From: Amoebidium appalachense | Taxonomy: Eukaryota > Ichthyosporea | Assembly: GCA_963693365.1 (NCBI GenBank) | Contig: CAVNZM010000005.1 | Location: 7,068,001 to 7,132,000 of the forward strand | Direction of reading: 5' to 3' | DNA length: 64,000 bases | Shown: positions 14,683 to 27,781 of the stretch, piece by piece | How positions within the stretch are numbered: position 1 is the first letter of the stretch | Layout of the letters: every line of letters starts with the position of its first letter | The notes under the pieces: generated by a model | Seen by the model: only the letters and a program-made list of their open reading frames with translations | What the model was told of the DNA's origin: nothing | Databases searched by the model: none | Program-made: the position numbers and the translations under genes

Positions 14683-14964
14683 ATGACGAAGGTACGCCAG
14701 GTTCCTCAGCTAGCGCAGGCCTACGGGGTAGCCACAAGCCGGAGGCGGGAGTATGAAGCATGGCTGTCAACCATGGACTTTGGCCGGCGTTTCCACACGG
14801 AGACGGCACTCATCAAGCGGGGTTTGCTTCCTGGCTACCACTCAGAAACCCCTGGTTTTACTTTCGTCCCCTCCGAGGTCCCCGAATTGCCTCCCCCGCT
14901 ACCCGAGCCCGAAAGTGACGGCGACAGTGCGGACAAGTTCTGTGTTTTTGAAATGGATGCATGA
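14683..14964 (+). CDS. Small orphan protein, 93 aa
   Basis: A single-exon ORF beginning at an ATG with a good start context (CACCATGACG) and a TATA box 164 bases upstream. The product starts MTKVRQVPQLAQ, is basic in its first half, and ends with a Pro/Glu stretch (PELPPPLPEPE) and an acidic Asp/Ser tail. No signal peptide, membrane segment or known domain is visible. Unlike most ORFs in the window it has no repeat bias and mixed codon use, which favours a real gene. No homologue is recognised, so it may be lineage-specific or a chance ORF. Confidence 0.45.
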   Translation: MTKVRQVPQLAQAYGVATSRRREYEAWLSTMDFGRRFHTETALIKRGLLPGYHSETPGFTFVPSEVPELPPPLPEPESDGDSADKFCVFEMDA

Positions 14965-15947
14965 CCGGGTGAAAACCATCGGGCCTCTACAGGAAGTGCT
15001 TGCTTCACGCGTGTCTGTACGGCACCCATGCAACGTCTTTTATTCTCGTCGTTTCAAAATAACGGCGAGAGACCGGGCGTTGTGTATTTGAAGGTGGAGG
15101 ACATATGAGATCTGTTAAATGGGTTGTGTGATGTTATTAATAGTCAGGCTGCTTGCAAGGGCAGTTAACGTTGGGTGGTTTTTTAAAAGGAGGTTTTTAA
15201 AGGTACCTGTCATGTTGAAGTGTCGATTGAATGAAACTGCTCCCTGGGGTGCTCTGCAGGTCGGAGTGCCGTCACCTGTACATATATATATACGAGGGCT
15301 GCCTGCTGGTCGGGTTGCTTAAATACTGTCGCGCTAGTGCGCACATAAAGTTAGCTTGAGCTGTCATCTCTGAGTTCTCGTGGTAACCCGCAACCTGTCC
15401 CCTGCCTTTTCCCCTTTTTTTACGCGCTCAAAGTGAAACGTTCTGGTCAAGCTGGAAGACAGCACTTGCTCTGCTCACACAAACACAAACACAGAACACC
15501 TTCACATTTTGCGCCTGGTGCTGTCAGGTGGCCAGCAGGAGTACCTGTCAACAGTCCCAGGGACGGCAATTTTTTATTTTCCCGCGGCAAAGAAAACCCA
15601 ACCTTCAATAGTGCGAACCCGAGCTCGAGTGGTTTGGAATGAGATGTACACTGTAAGTATACCGTGGCGGGCTTGTCTCACCGAAATAACCTTACATACA
15701 CATATATCGTTATTGATCGTTCGAAGTTATTGTACGAGATATACACATGCACAGGTATAGACAGGCACTGCAAGTGTGACCTGGATCCGGAAGCACCGTG
15801 TCGCTGTGGGAGACCTCGGAAGCCTGGTGTGCTTGCGCATGGACATCAAGTTGTGGCACGTGTGTGGCGGAGCATAGGGCATACATATACGTATACACAC
15901 ACACTTGAATGTTGAACATCAATTGCAATTTCATCAGCCAATGTGGC

Positions 15948-15951
<4 letters not shown>

Positions 15952-16010
<59 letters not shown>
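15952..16010. repeat. (AT)n array, about 29 units
   Basis: 59 bases of uninterrupted AT dinucleotide, the only long AT array in a window otherwise dominated by CA/GT. Confidence 0.98.
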
Positions 16011-16013
<3 letters not shown>

Positions 16014-16290
16014 TCTAACTTATATGTTCATATCTAAACATGCTTACATATAAAAAACATGCTATCTCACCTACATACAGTCGTATAGGAGGCCTTGCTA
16101 ATGTCCAAAAACTCAGCCCAAGTATATTATGCATAAACATAGGTTTGCCGCTATTTACAATCCCCACCCGACCACATCTTCCTCCTTTGCCGGATAGCTG
16201 GAAAAAGCGCGTTGGGAATAAAGCGGAAGATAACAGACATATCCAACTAGCACGACAAATGTGCCTTCATATATACGTAATCCCCCCCCC

Positions 16291-16321
<31 letters not shown>

Positions 16322-17152
16322 CCCTCCTCCCTCCATTTTTAATTACCCCCGACGGCCATTGCCGAAAAACACAGGGAACAGCATGCGCAAACAAAATGGA
16401 CAAGCCTAATAATATATATACATAAATACACTCCGTACGACAAATGTGCCTTCATACAACCCATTTATGTACATCTGTAATTGAACGTTCATTCTGCATT
16501 GCCCAGCCCCCCTCAGAACCCTTCCCTCGTGCTCCCCCCCCCCCTTCCCCTCAAACCTCTCCCTCCCCTCCCCCTCTCCCCCTTCCCCGAAGAGCACACA
16601 CACAAACACACACACATACACACGTACACACAATTTCTGACTCACACCGCCCAACTTTGCGTCACGGTGGAGCGGACACTTGTCCCAGGGATTTCCTTCC
16701 GTCTTATATTCCGTTCTAGGCATCGGAAGCTGTGAAGAGCGGAGGATACTTGGTTAAATTTTGGCTTAATAAAGGTGATCATCCTTGTGTGATTATTGTT
16801 ACGAGTATCATAACGCGATGCGGGAGGCGAGCCTAATTGTGGCATGTGTATAACTGCATGTGTGTGCGCGTCATGCAAATTAAGCTGATAAACTCTGCGC
16901 GGTGGGCACGTGTATGTGGTCCTGAATGCTGCCTCCCCACTCCCCTCCCCCCCCCCCCCCCCCCCCTTCCCCGCCCCTTACCCCCCACCCCCCCTTCTTT
17001 TCCCCAACTTTTTTGAATCTCTCTTACTGCCTCATTCACTCTCTCTCTTTTTGTGTGTACTTGTTTGTGTGTGTGTGTGCACGTGTGTACGTGTGTGCAT
17101 GTCCGCACGTGTGTGTGTGCGTGCATGTCCGCACGTGTGTGTGTGCGTGTGC

Positions 17153-17261
<109 letters not shown>

Positions 17262-17336
17262 CGTCAGTGTGTGTGAGAGAGTGTGTGTGTGTATGTCGGA
17301 GAGGGCAGGGGAAGAGGGGGGGGGGGGGGGGGGGGG

Positions 17337-17612
17337 GGTTTGAATGCGTCATAAAGTACAAAGTACACAAGAACAAACGGATAACACGATGCAGAATGCA
17401 AACCATACACTAAGAGTATGCATAATAAGCAGAGCCCATCCTCAGGGGGGGCCCACGTCATCCACAGTACCCGAGTTTTGACCCATTCACCTCGTTAACG
17501 AAACCAAACTCGGATACTGTTTCACTTGAACATGGGTGGGTCACCCGTCTTGATTAGAGACGAGCAGGGTTACTTATGCAGGAAAGGGCAGTGGGAAAGG
17601 CGGGGGGAAGAA
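17337..17612 (-). repeat. Dispersed repeat R, copy 1
   Basis: Its reverse complement matches the plus-strand copy at 33700-33994 over most of its length. Shared landmarks are TTTGAATGCG next to the homopolymer, AGAGCCCATCCTCAGG, the GACGAGCAGGGTT block and the AAAGGGCAGTGGGAAAGG block. The copy abuts a G tract at its plus-strand left end, so in repeat orientation it ends in poly(C). Confidence 0.85.
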
Positions 17613-17614
17613 GT

Positions 17615-17649
<35 letters not shown>

Positions 17650-17855
17650 GAAATCGAAAACAACAAAATCAAGCACAACAAACACCAAAAAGAGAGACAC
17701 TTAAGCATAGCTTGTTAAAGAAAAGGCTCAAATGCTTGTTTGGGAGGGTTGACGCCATGTAAGTACAGCCACCGAGATTCATGGATCACAAAAAGCAATG
17801 CAACGGATGTAGTTTTTATTATTATTTTATTTTATTTTTTTTAATTTTAATTTTT

Positions 17856-17898
<43 letters not shown>

Positions 17899-18908
17899 GG
17901 GGGGGGGGTAGTCAAAGTTCGTTTGTTTTGCTTCTTGTTTCTTTGTTTGGGGGCGGGAAGGGGGGAGGGGGGGGGGGGGGGGGGGGGGAGGGGGGCTAAA
18001 TGAGGCACCCAGTACGAAGATTAGTTTTAGGTTCAATGCCGTAACCAGTATGCAGGAAAAACTTACAAAGGTAACACTATGCACAATGTCAGCAGAAAAA
18101 ATCATTTGTCGTGGATGGGTATTGAAAGGGTTTGTTTCGCCGTGAGGCGGTGGGGTGTGGGCGTGGAGGTTCCCCCGGAGGGGGGGGGGGGGGGGGAGGG
18201 GGGGGGGGATATATGGGGGGTCGGAATGACATGAAATACGAACATTCAGTAACCAACAGACCGATAGCCAATAAGAGGGTCTGGAGTCAGGTGGGTGGGT
18301 GGGTGGGTGGGTGGGTGGGTGGGTGAAGGAGGGGGGAAGTGGGGAAGGGGGAGTCATAAGGCAGAAAGAAGAGAATGCCACTTAGTAGCCTAGGGACCTA
18401 GGGTGCTAGTAGGAGGGAAGATGGGAGAGAGAGGCTATCGGCTAACCAGAATGAAGTACGGAAATAAACAACGAAGCTACGATGCAGGGTATAAAAGTAT
18501 AACAATATCCTTCAGTTCAAAGCAAAGGTTTAGGGTGGGGAGGTCCCGATGGGGGTGGGGTGGGGGGTGAGGGGAGGGGGGGGGGGGGGGGGGGGGAGGG
18601 GGGGGGGGGGAAGAAGAGGAAACCAAACACCGAGCATACAGAGACACTTCCACGGGCCCCATAATCAGCGGGGGAGGGGCAGAAGGGGGGGGGGGGGGAG
18701 GGGGGGGGGGGAGGGCCGGGGAGGAAATGCCGACACAAGGTGTGGTAGAAAGCACAACTTCACGAAACACGGTGCAGGCTCCGGAGCCCGTAGCGGCATG
18801 CAACAGTCAATACGCAAGTTATGAACAGCAGCAACGCATAGCATGCGCCAATCATTCTTAAAAAGGCCAAGCCCCCACGCCGGTGGAGACCGCCCCCGGA
18901 GGGGGGGG

Positions 18909-18934
<26 letters not shown>
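17613..18934. other. G-tract-rich spacer
   Basis: G homopolymers at about 17618-17648, 17858-17898, 17960-17990, 18180-18208, 18576-18610 and 18686-18712, plus a (GGGT)n run at 18292-18324. The unique islands between them are short (100-200 bp) and show no coding potential. Some may be more remnants of repeat R. Confidence 0.7.
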
Positions 18935-18943
<9 letters not shown>

Positions 18944-19125
18944 TGGATGTATGCGTCAGAGGGTTGGAAATATGGAGGAGACACCAGAGGACAACAACAA
19001 AACGTAACAAAAACGAGAACCTGAGGTCAAGCACTGAAAGTGTGTAGGCAGAAGAGACTTGAACAGAGCCCATCATCAAGGGTGTGTAGGCAGAAGAGAC
19101 TTGAACAGAGCCCATCATCAAGGAG
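18935..19125 (-). repeat. Dispersed repeat R, copy 2, with 42-bp tandem duplication
   Basis: Related to the plus-strand copy at 32050-32187 (shared GACTTGAACAGAGCCCATCATCA and GCGTCAGAGGGTTGGAAATATGG-type blocks). A 42-bp unit starting GTGTGTAGGCAGAAGAGACT is present twice in tandem (19040-19081 and 19082-19123). It abuts the G tract ending at 18942. Confidence 0.8.
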
Positions 19126-19149
19126 GGGAGGGGGGGGGGGGGGGGGGGG

Positions 19150-19345
19150 GGGTTTGAATGCGGAACACAGTACGAAGTACGCATACACGATGAGAAGCAT
19201 GGTGCAGGACACATGCAAAGGCAAACATTCAACTATGCAGCATCAGCCATGCGCACAGTATGCGTCATAAGCAGAGCCCATCCTCAGGGAGGGCCCAAGT
19301 CATCAATTGCGTCTGAGTTTCGACCCCTTAGCCCGCGTATATACG
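19150..19345 (-). repeat. Dispersed repeat R, copy 3
   Basis: Begins right after a G tract with GGTTTGAATGCGGAACAC and carries AGTACGAAGTACGCATAC and AGCAGAGCCCATCCTCAGG. This matches the reverse complement of the copies at 33890-33994 and 34436-34560. It lies 3' of the BTB-WD40 gene, on the same strand orientation. Confidence 0.85.
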
Positions 19346-19355
19346 ACGCTCCAAC

Positions 19356-21701
19356 TCAGACAGCAGCATCAACTGAACTTGGGGGGGGGGGGGGGGGCAG
19401 GCCGGAATCTATCATACCTGTTCCATCGGTGTGGCCCTCTGCCGTATCGTCCAGTTTTATGCGCTTGTTGGGCCTCTCAGCCTGACCGGCACCTGCGGCC
19501 GGCAGCCAGACCACCGCGCATCCATCCTGAGACGCCGTCGCCACCGCCCCGTCAGTCGCAGTCATTGCGTTGATGGGCTTGTCGTGTCCCCTCAGTTTCA
19601 CGTAGCTGCCGTCGAAAATGTCCGTAATGAGAAGCGTCTGAAGAAGGATCGTGAAGAATGTGCGCCCATGGACGAACCCCATCCCCTCCCCGGCGGGGAT
19701 GACCCGCCTCTGCATCTCCTCCCCGGTGGTTCTGTTGTACACAACCACCGTGCGCGCATTGTTAGAAACGACCTTAGACGTCCAAGCAATCACGTGCGCC
19801 TTGCTGATGGAAAGATTCGACGGCGTCGCGCTGCCGAATCCGCCAAACTTCTGCAACGTCTCGCCCGTAAACAGATCCAAAATGTGCGCCTCATGTTTGA
19901 TGCAGCACCCGACAAACCGGCCGTCGTAGATGCTCACCCTCCCTCGGGGATTCCTCACCCCGGGCAACTGCCACAATCTCTCCGTCGTTGTAATGTTCCA
20001 CACGCCCAACCGATGGCTCGTCGCATCCTCCCCGAGAATGATCGTCGCAAGCACATCCCTCTCCAACCCCAGCGCACGCACCTCCCCCCCGACCTCAAAC
20101 GCAGATATCTTCTCCCCCGTCGTCAGATCCCAAACAATGATTAGCCCATCCGCCGCCCCCGTCGCGACCCTGTTGTATGCCACGGCAATGCTGCGAACAT
20201 GGGTCCTGTGACCTCTCAGAACATGCTTGCATGCGCCCGTCTGAATGTCCCACACCCGCACCGTGCAGTCGTTCGACCTGCCGCCCGTCACCACCACCGA
20301 CTCGTTCATGTCGATGGCAGTAACAGGCTTTGTGTGTCCCACCAACTTAATCTCCCTCGTCTGGCCCATAAAAAGCTGCACCAGCGAGGGGGTTTCATAG
20401 GGCCAAGGCAAGCAAAAGAAGTCGAATTCCTCTCGGATGCGCGCGCGGAGGCCCTGGTCTTCGGGCAGATGGGGCATCTCGCCATTGTTTCTACAATAGT
20501 CTAGAACATACTGGAAGAACGCAGGGTCCCTATCGATTACAATGTGCCCATCGCTATCCCGTTTCAGCGTGTGCCGGCCGCTAAACCACGCCGCCAACAT
20601 GGAATCCTCGTACGTGCACAAGGTGCGACGGGAGGTGGTGACTACCTGCCCACCCACGTTAAGGTGGACAACATCGCTGGCCCGAGCGTTGACATCTGCT
20701 ACGGACGCCTTCTCCGTCTCAAACTGCTGCCTGCAACAAACTAGGCAGTTAGTGCAGGCTATTGTGTCTGCATGTTTGTGCGTGTGCCACCGTGTGTGTG
20801 TGTGTTTGGAGGGGGGGGAAGGGGGGGGCGGGGGGGGGGGGGGGAGGGGGGAGGTGTTCCGGGCATCTTCCTTCCTGATAACCTATGAAACGACAAGGAC
20901 TGCCTACATAGCTTCCGCCCCACCTCGCATGAAGAATATGCTCGGCACAACAAACAACTGCTCCCCTCCCACACACACACACCGTGATACATACTACGCA
21001 CTTACACACACACCCCGCCGAGCGAATAGAGAAGGAAAAGAAAGAAACCCAGGTTGCGGGGCCATTTAATTGCAACAAACACCATCAGGCATACATCGCT
21101 GCTCAATATGTCTTGACTGTGTACAACCATTCCTTACTCCCAGACCAATCCCTTCTCGTTGTGTCTCTATGATAAACCGTTTTCCTTGGAGGAAACGAGG
21201 ATCAACTGAAGGCAAGTACAGAGACCAGCACACAGCCACACCCCCCATAAAAAGGTGCTCGTGAGGACACTAAAGCAACCACATGAGGAACACAAACCAA
21301 GCTAGACAATTCCGAAGGCATACCCAACCAGAACAAGTAGCAGAGTTTACTTGAAATTCACTCCTGGCAAACATTTATCTCCTGGCAAACATTTTATATC
21401 TAAATTCGCTCCGTTCCTACAGGGGTCGAATCTTCCTTGGCTTGCACGCATACCCAAGCAAACCTCTTGAGCCCATAGCAGGAGACACAAACACTTTCGC
21501 ACACCAACACACAGGCGTGCCCACACAAACATGCAGAGAGGGTATATATCAAGGGTGCTCACAACAATTTGTTGCCAGCACACGCACAAACGCAAAAAAA
21601 CACGCACACGGGCCGTTCGCGCACATACACTAAAGCCCTAATAAATAGCACAACTAACCGCACACCAAGACATATCCTTCTTTTCGCCCACCCTTCCCCT
21701 T

Positions 21702-21755
<54 letters not shown>

Positions 21756-21936
21756 ACCTTTCCCTGTCGAGCTTCGCCTTTTCATCCTTAACCTGCTGCC
21801 TCGCCTCTTCCAGTTTCTTCGCCTTCTCTTCCAGCCCCTTCACCTCATCAATCACCTTCTTGATAAGTGAATTGTGTTCGTCCCGTGCCTTGGACAGAGC
21901 GCTAATCACACTGTCAAACACAAAATGTTCCTCCAT
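19356..21936 (-). CDS. Coiled-coil, BTB (KCTD/T1-type) and WD40 protein
   Basis: Two exons on the minus strand, 21936-21758 and 20730-19356, join across a GT-AG intron of 1,027 bp to give 517 residues. The ATG at 21936 has a good context (AACATGG). Residues 1-60 are charged and heptad-like (coiled coil). Residues about 80-175 form a tetramerisation-type BTB domain: VVHLNVGG, then TSRRTL, SGRHTL and [16 protein letters not shown], the hallmark series of KCTD proteins. Residues about 177-475 carry WD40 blades, clearest at [10 protein letters not shown]...[21 protein letters not shown]...[10 protein letters not shown] and [10 protein letters not shown]...GCAVVWLP. The C-terminus has a basic PNKRIKL that could be a nuclear signal. 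KCTD proteins are commonly adaptors for cullin-3 ubiquitin ligases, and the WD40 part would bind the substrate or partner. That role is family knowledge and is not shown here. The overall architecture recalls SHKBP1/KCTD3. Confidence 0.92.
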
Positions 21937-22994
21937 GTTTGATGGCTACAAAGGCAAAATGCCTACCAACACTGCCTAAAACAGCAAACAGTAAACGGTA
22001 GAGAGCTATTTCTTGTGGGTAGTCGTGTAATCCTGGATAGCTTTCTTTCTTTCTTTCCACTCAAAATCAATGAAGAAGCAACAACTCGTGGTATCCGAGG
22101 CAAAAGTAACTAGCCTTTCGGAACCAAGCCTGCCCAGTTGCCCTTTTTTAATGTAACAGGGTGTGCTTGTCTTGCTATGCCTACCGCCTGCTTCCTTATC
22201 CCCCACACATACATAAACACAACCACAACAAACGAAGAGATTAGTGTTGTCCCTAATTATTCCGACAATATACGTACAGTATTCCTCTATTCCTCTCCTT
22301 TCCCTGCGTCATATAAACCACGATGGTTTCAAAAACTTGCTTGGTCGAGTGATAGAGAGTGAGCTGGGGGTACGAATCCTCCGAAACACCAACGAAGCTT
22401 TGGGTTGTTTTGCCATCAAGAATTACATATATTGAGGAATTTTCCACGGTCACAGGACACAGATATGTCAGGTATGAAAGAAAAAAAGAAAAAAATTTCC
22501 CCGACAAAGGAGTAAACCAAAAACATTAAAATCCTGTTTTTATTTATTTATATCACTTCACTTTCCGCGAGCATTAAAACTTCTACATACACTTTGGTAT
22601 AAAGTTTATAAACCAGCAATGCCATGGCTGCCCGGACTGTCAGGCACAATATTTGAAACTGAATGTTACATTTTCAGGGGGGGCGTCACAGCTCAAGAGT
22701 TTGGAAAGCCCAGCCGTGATGTGATTCACTAAGGCGATGGCTCACGTGTAATCCAATCGATGGCGGCATGATGCGTTCAGTGTTCTGCTGGTGACCACGT
22801 GTTTACTGTAAAGTGTTTAATTGTATATACTGTACACGTATGTGTAGAGTATATGTGCTAATGTAAACACCCTCTCGGTTCCATTAATTAATTCACGTCT
22901 TCCTGACGGATAATGTGCATCACTTGGAGTGTGCATGTGGCACCTAGGGATTTCTTTCTTTCTTTTTTCTTTTTCTTTTTCTTTTTTTTTTTTT

Positions 22995-23025
<31 letters not shown>

Positions 23026-23065
23026 GGGGAGGGGGGAGGGGAGGGAGGGGGGGGGGGGGGACGGT

Positions 23066-23102
<37 letters not shown>

Positions 23103-23384
23103 GGTGCTGTTTATTATCGACATGTACGTGAGCTGCAAAAGTACTGTACTTCCACCCGGTTATGGAGGACACGTGTGACAGGTGAAACTGTGAGTTACCC
23201 AATATAACCTCTTTGTGCAGTACAGTAACTAATGTCTGTAAGCAATTACCAGCTCGAGGTTGGCTGCCTCTACAGCTCACGGTCTCCCAGAACGGTTTTC
23301 AGAAAAAATAGCCCGCTCACCCAGCAGTGATACAGGCTGTTCGTGGCACCCGCAGTTGGCAGTGTAGGGGGGCGGCGGCGGCGG

Positions 23385-23418
<34 letters not shown>

Positions 23419-24617
23419 GGGGGGGGATGTGCTGCTCATTGTCAATATGCAACCTGCAAGCCTGGAAAATTTGTGCTGTTTATTAGCGACATGCACAACA
23501 TATTCGTGCATGACAAACGCAAGTTCAGGAGGGCTTTTCAAAGCACCTGCATGGTTTGCACGCAGAGCGAGTCACATCATTCTAACATAGAGCTGACATG
23601 GTGAGTGGGCAGAACTGCTGCGTGGAGCATCTAGAGCACTGTGTCGGCCTGACCAAGCCTTGTCCATGTAATATTAGTTTTGACCAGTCTATGAAATCTC
23701 AACGCTCGGAAAGAACCCTTCGTAACTTCCTTACCCTTCCAGTTTCCCCTCTCACAAGTTCACGCCCACACTAACCAGTTTGCTGTTTCACTGTACGTCC
23801 ACTAAGCTTCTTGCCTTCCGTGCAGTCACCTGCCCACTAAAAATATTAATTTATCATGCACATTTTCAATGATGGCACGAGAACTCCGTAGGCAAACGGT
23901 TTACACGTACGTGCACATGTGTGCAAAGAAAGCCTTGAGTCAAGTGCAGAGCCGAGGAGCCTTGTCTGGCCCCGCCCAAAATTCTAGCATGTCGTTCTTT
24001 ACCGATGTTGTGTCCTGTTGGGTGGAAGTACCTTTGTTGGCATTGGTGCCGGCACCTCATTACAGCTCATATACATGTCGTCAAGTAACAGCACTTTCAA
24101 CCCCCCATCACCAACACAACCCCCATCACTTTCCACTACAATTATTCTGCTGCAGCTGTTGCAACCTTGGTGGCCCGGAGTAGTACACGGCGCTCCACTC
24201 TTCCCAATCTATATATAGGAATACTCCAGCCACAAGCATCTAAAAATAGGGCTACAAGATCCGGTGCCCGCCGGCCGGCTTCCGGCGGCCGCTTCGCCAT
24301 CGGCGCGAAGCACACGTGATGGTGACGTCATTTGGCGCCAAAATTTTGATTTGAAAAGTGCAGCACACCTTTTACTCAGTTTGTTTTTTTCCTTCTGTTT
24401 TCTATATTAGTTTTTAGGAGCTCCCCCACTTGAACTTTTTCTCGCTCTTCCCTTATGTTAGCAACGGAAGAGACAGCGACCACATTCTCTCGTTTGTAAA
24501 GCGATAGGTTTTTTAGCCTGTCAATTATTGCGGTTAGCTAATTAGGCACAGGATTAGAACGAAGGAACCAACCACCTTTCAACCTGACAAAGGCTGTTTA
24601 GGCCCCCAAACGCAAAC
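21937..24617. other. Divergent intergenic region between BTB-WD40 gene and CCT3
   Basis: No gene was found. G tracts (with a preceding T tract) lie at 22980-23100 and 23380-23425. A short motif close to GTGCTGTTTATTA-CGACATG recurs at about 23104 and 23472. The two flanking genes are transcribed outward from here, so both promoters should lie inside. The block nearest CCT3 holds a recognisable cluster of binding-site motifs. Confidence 0.6.
24313..24342. promoter_or_regulatory. E-box, CRE and E2F-like sites upstream of CCT3
   Basis: Within 30 bases lie CACGTG (24313-24318, E-box/G-box), TGACGTCA (24323-24330, perfect CRE) and, directly abutting it, the 12-bp palindrome TTTGGCGCCAAA (24331-24342, matching the E2F consensus on both strands). 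A GC-rich run with GGCCGG and GCGGCCGC precedes them. The cluster ends 275 bases before the CCT3 start codon. Function is inferred from motif identity only. Confidence 0.55.
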
Positions 24618-25218
24618 ATGCAGGCGCCTGTTATGGTCATGAGTACGTATATCCCCCCCTTTTTCATCTGTTTCCAGAGTATTACTTGGCCTGGACCTCT
24701 TTTCCTGCGTTGTTTGCCCGGATCTAACGTACGATCCCGTCTCCCTCCCACTTAGTCTAACCTCAGACTGAGGAAGGAATGAGTAGTGGGGGGCCGAGAC
24801 CATAGGTGCCTTTTTTTTCTTGGCTTAAACACACAGGATTTAGGGGGAAAAGAAAGTTGTTTCCATGGGTATATTACCATTTAGGAAACATGTGTGGTTG
24901 CTGTTCTTGCTCCCCTCCGGCCACGTGATAAAAAGATAGCACGGGATCCTTGTGCGTTATTTTGACCGTGAAATAATTGTTACAAAACTCTGTTGTTTGC
25001 ATCACGTTTTACCCATTATATATGCGTGTCAGACCGTCCACGAGATGCACGGACTTATTATTGGAAAACGACACTGTGTTTTTTAGGGCTACCTGCCCGT
25101 CTGCACGACACACATCAGTAGAGACACACGGTGGTGCATCTCCGGACACACGCATAGACCCCTACACACGTGCACACGTTCACACCCACACGATATTTCC
25201 CCTGCGCACACAACACAC

Positions 25219-25268
<50 letters not shown>

Positions 25269-25306
25269 CCTACACACACGTACACGTGCATAGGTGCCTG
25301 CACACC

Positions 25307-25343
<37 letters not shown>

Positions 25344-25638
25344 CACACACACACACACACGCACGCACATTGCGGCACGCGTGCGCTCAAACATACTTGC
25401 AGATGCACTCACCTACATGTGTGCGTACTTACATCCACGCCATTACAGGGCGCAATTTTGATGCATAAACCGTGGCTTTCACATATGCATATATCGATTT
25501 GAAACCTCGACACATGCACTGATATGTTAGCTTGCTTGTGTGCATGCACACAAGCACACTTCCACTTTCAGATGCCACACACAACTCTAAACGTCTGAAC
25601 AAACATGGGTTTGGTCTTCACACGATTGTGCAGACACA

Positions 25639-25714
<76 letters not shown>

Positions 25715-26045
25715 TACACATATACCCCCACCCCCCCCCCACACACACACCCATTGAGGCCCCAACACCTCTACTCGTTCTTTCCTAGTAGCGTTTTCGC
25801 CATCTGCCAACCACGCATGGACCACTCTCTAAGTTTGTTTTCAATGCAGACCAGAACATCAAGAAGGATGAGGGCCCCAAGGTACAGATACAGAACATTG
25901 CCGCCGCAAAGGTGTGTACCATGTAGTTCTATTCTACACTACACCTCCCTTTTTTTTTGGTTTTTTCTGTTTATCTTTTTTTGGTAGGAGGAGAGAGACG
26001 GGGCGGGGGGACGGGGGGAGGGGAGGAGGGGAGAGGGGGCGCGGG

Positions 26046-26086
<41 letters not shown>

Positions 26087-26936
26087 GGAGGAGGGAGAGG
26101 GTGGGGGGGCGGAGAGGAGAGGGAGGGGGATGTCTGTTCGAAGCTGTGGAAATATGTGGTGTTTGCTTGCGAAGGGCTTATGTATTTCATGCCTAATATG
26201 TGTGTGTTTCCTTTCGACGGTGGCAGTGATGGATGGTGGGCAGGAGAAGCCAGTGTGGTAAGAAAAAGGTGGAAGGAAGGGGAAAGGGGGGAGGTGGCAG
26301 GGGGGGGGGGGGGGGGGGGGGGAGCACAGTACCTAGCATTTGGCCTGTCGAGCTGGTTGAGGGAGGGAGAGGTGTGTTATTGGAGGGGGGGGGGGGGGGG
26401 GGGGGGGCAGTTTCATATATCTTTTATGTTTTTCATAATGGGCTTAGGAAAGTATTTGTTGCTATTGGCATAAACAGTCACACAGCTGCATCGCTGTGCC
26501 ATGCCTTGCTTTAAGGTGCCATCACGTGCGGGAGGGGGGGGGGGGGGGGGGTCGTATTTCATTTTCAAACTTGTAGAAGTGAGAATGATCTTGAGAATCG
26601 TATGTAATAGTGTGTTTGGGTGGGTGTGTGGGGCGGGGAGGGGGGGACTGGGGAGAGAGGCCTGGGGGGGAAAGGGGGTGTGGGCAGGAGAGAGAAATTA
26701 GGCAAAAAGCAACAGGTTGTAGAGCAACTTTATACGAGAAACAGACACACAAGACTATGGCTGTTTGAACTTGTCTACAAAATACTTTTAGGTGTGCACA
26801 CACACACACACACACACACACACCTCCGACGTGCTGCCATCTCCACTAGTCACACGTAGGGGCTCATAGGTACACACACGCTCGTTCATGCCTTCTCTCT
26901 CTCTCTCTCTCCCTCCCTCCCTCCCTCCCTCCCTCC

Positions 26937-27011
<75 letters not shown>

Positions 27012-27183
27012 TTCTCTCCCTCTCTTACTCTCCTGAACAGACACTCACATTCACATTTATAAACACACACACACACACCCTCCCAAACACACACACACAC
27101 ACACACACTCCCAAACACACACACACACACACACACACTCCCGCCCTACCCCCCACCCTTCCCCCCCCCCCCCCCCCCCCCCG

Positions 27184-27256
<73 letters not shown>

Positions 27257-27531
27257 ACAGGCCGTAGCAGACGTCATCCGCACGTCTCTGGGCCCGCGGT
27301 CCATGCTTAAGATGCTCCTTGACCCCATGGGGGGCATTGTTCTCACCAACGACGGCAACTCGATCCTGAGAGAGATTGACGTGAGCCACCCGGCAGCAAA
27401 GTCCATGGTGGAGATCAGCCGGGCACAAGATGAGGAGGTGGGAGACGGCACAACGTCAGTTATCATTCTCGGTGAGTTTGTGTGCATGCATGTTTTTTTT
27501 TTTTGTTTTTTTGTTTTTTTGGTGTGTATGT

Positions 27532-27587
<56 letters not shown>

Positions 27588-27732
27588 TTCTTGCCAAAGG
27601 TGAATCATTCCTATAAACGGACCTGATGCCGGTCGTGTGGCACCCACTTGTACGAACCCACATCGAATGTGATGAACAGGCGACGATTGATATGCCCCCC
27701 CCCCCCCCCCCCCCCTCCCCCCCCCCCTCCAA

Positions 27733-27781
<49 letters not shown>

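Noticed and set aside
22342-22379. tRNA-like A-box (TGGTCGAGTGAT) and B-box (GGTACGAATCC)
   Set aside because: The boxes are only 27 bases apart, too close to hold an anticodon arm, and no acceptor stem pairs. At most a decayed SINE head.
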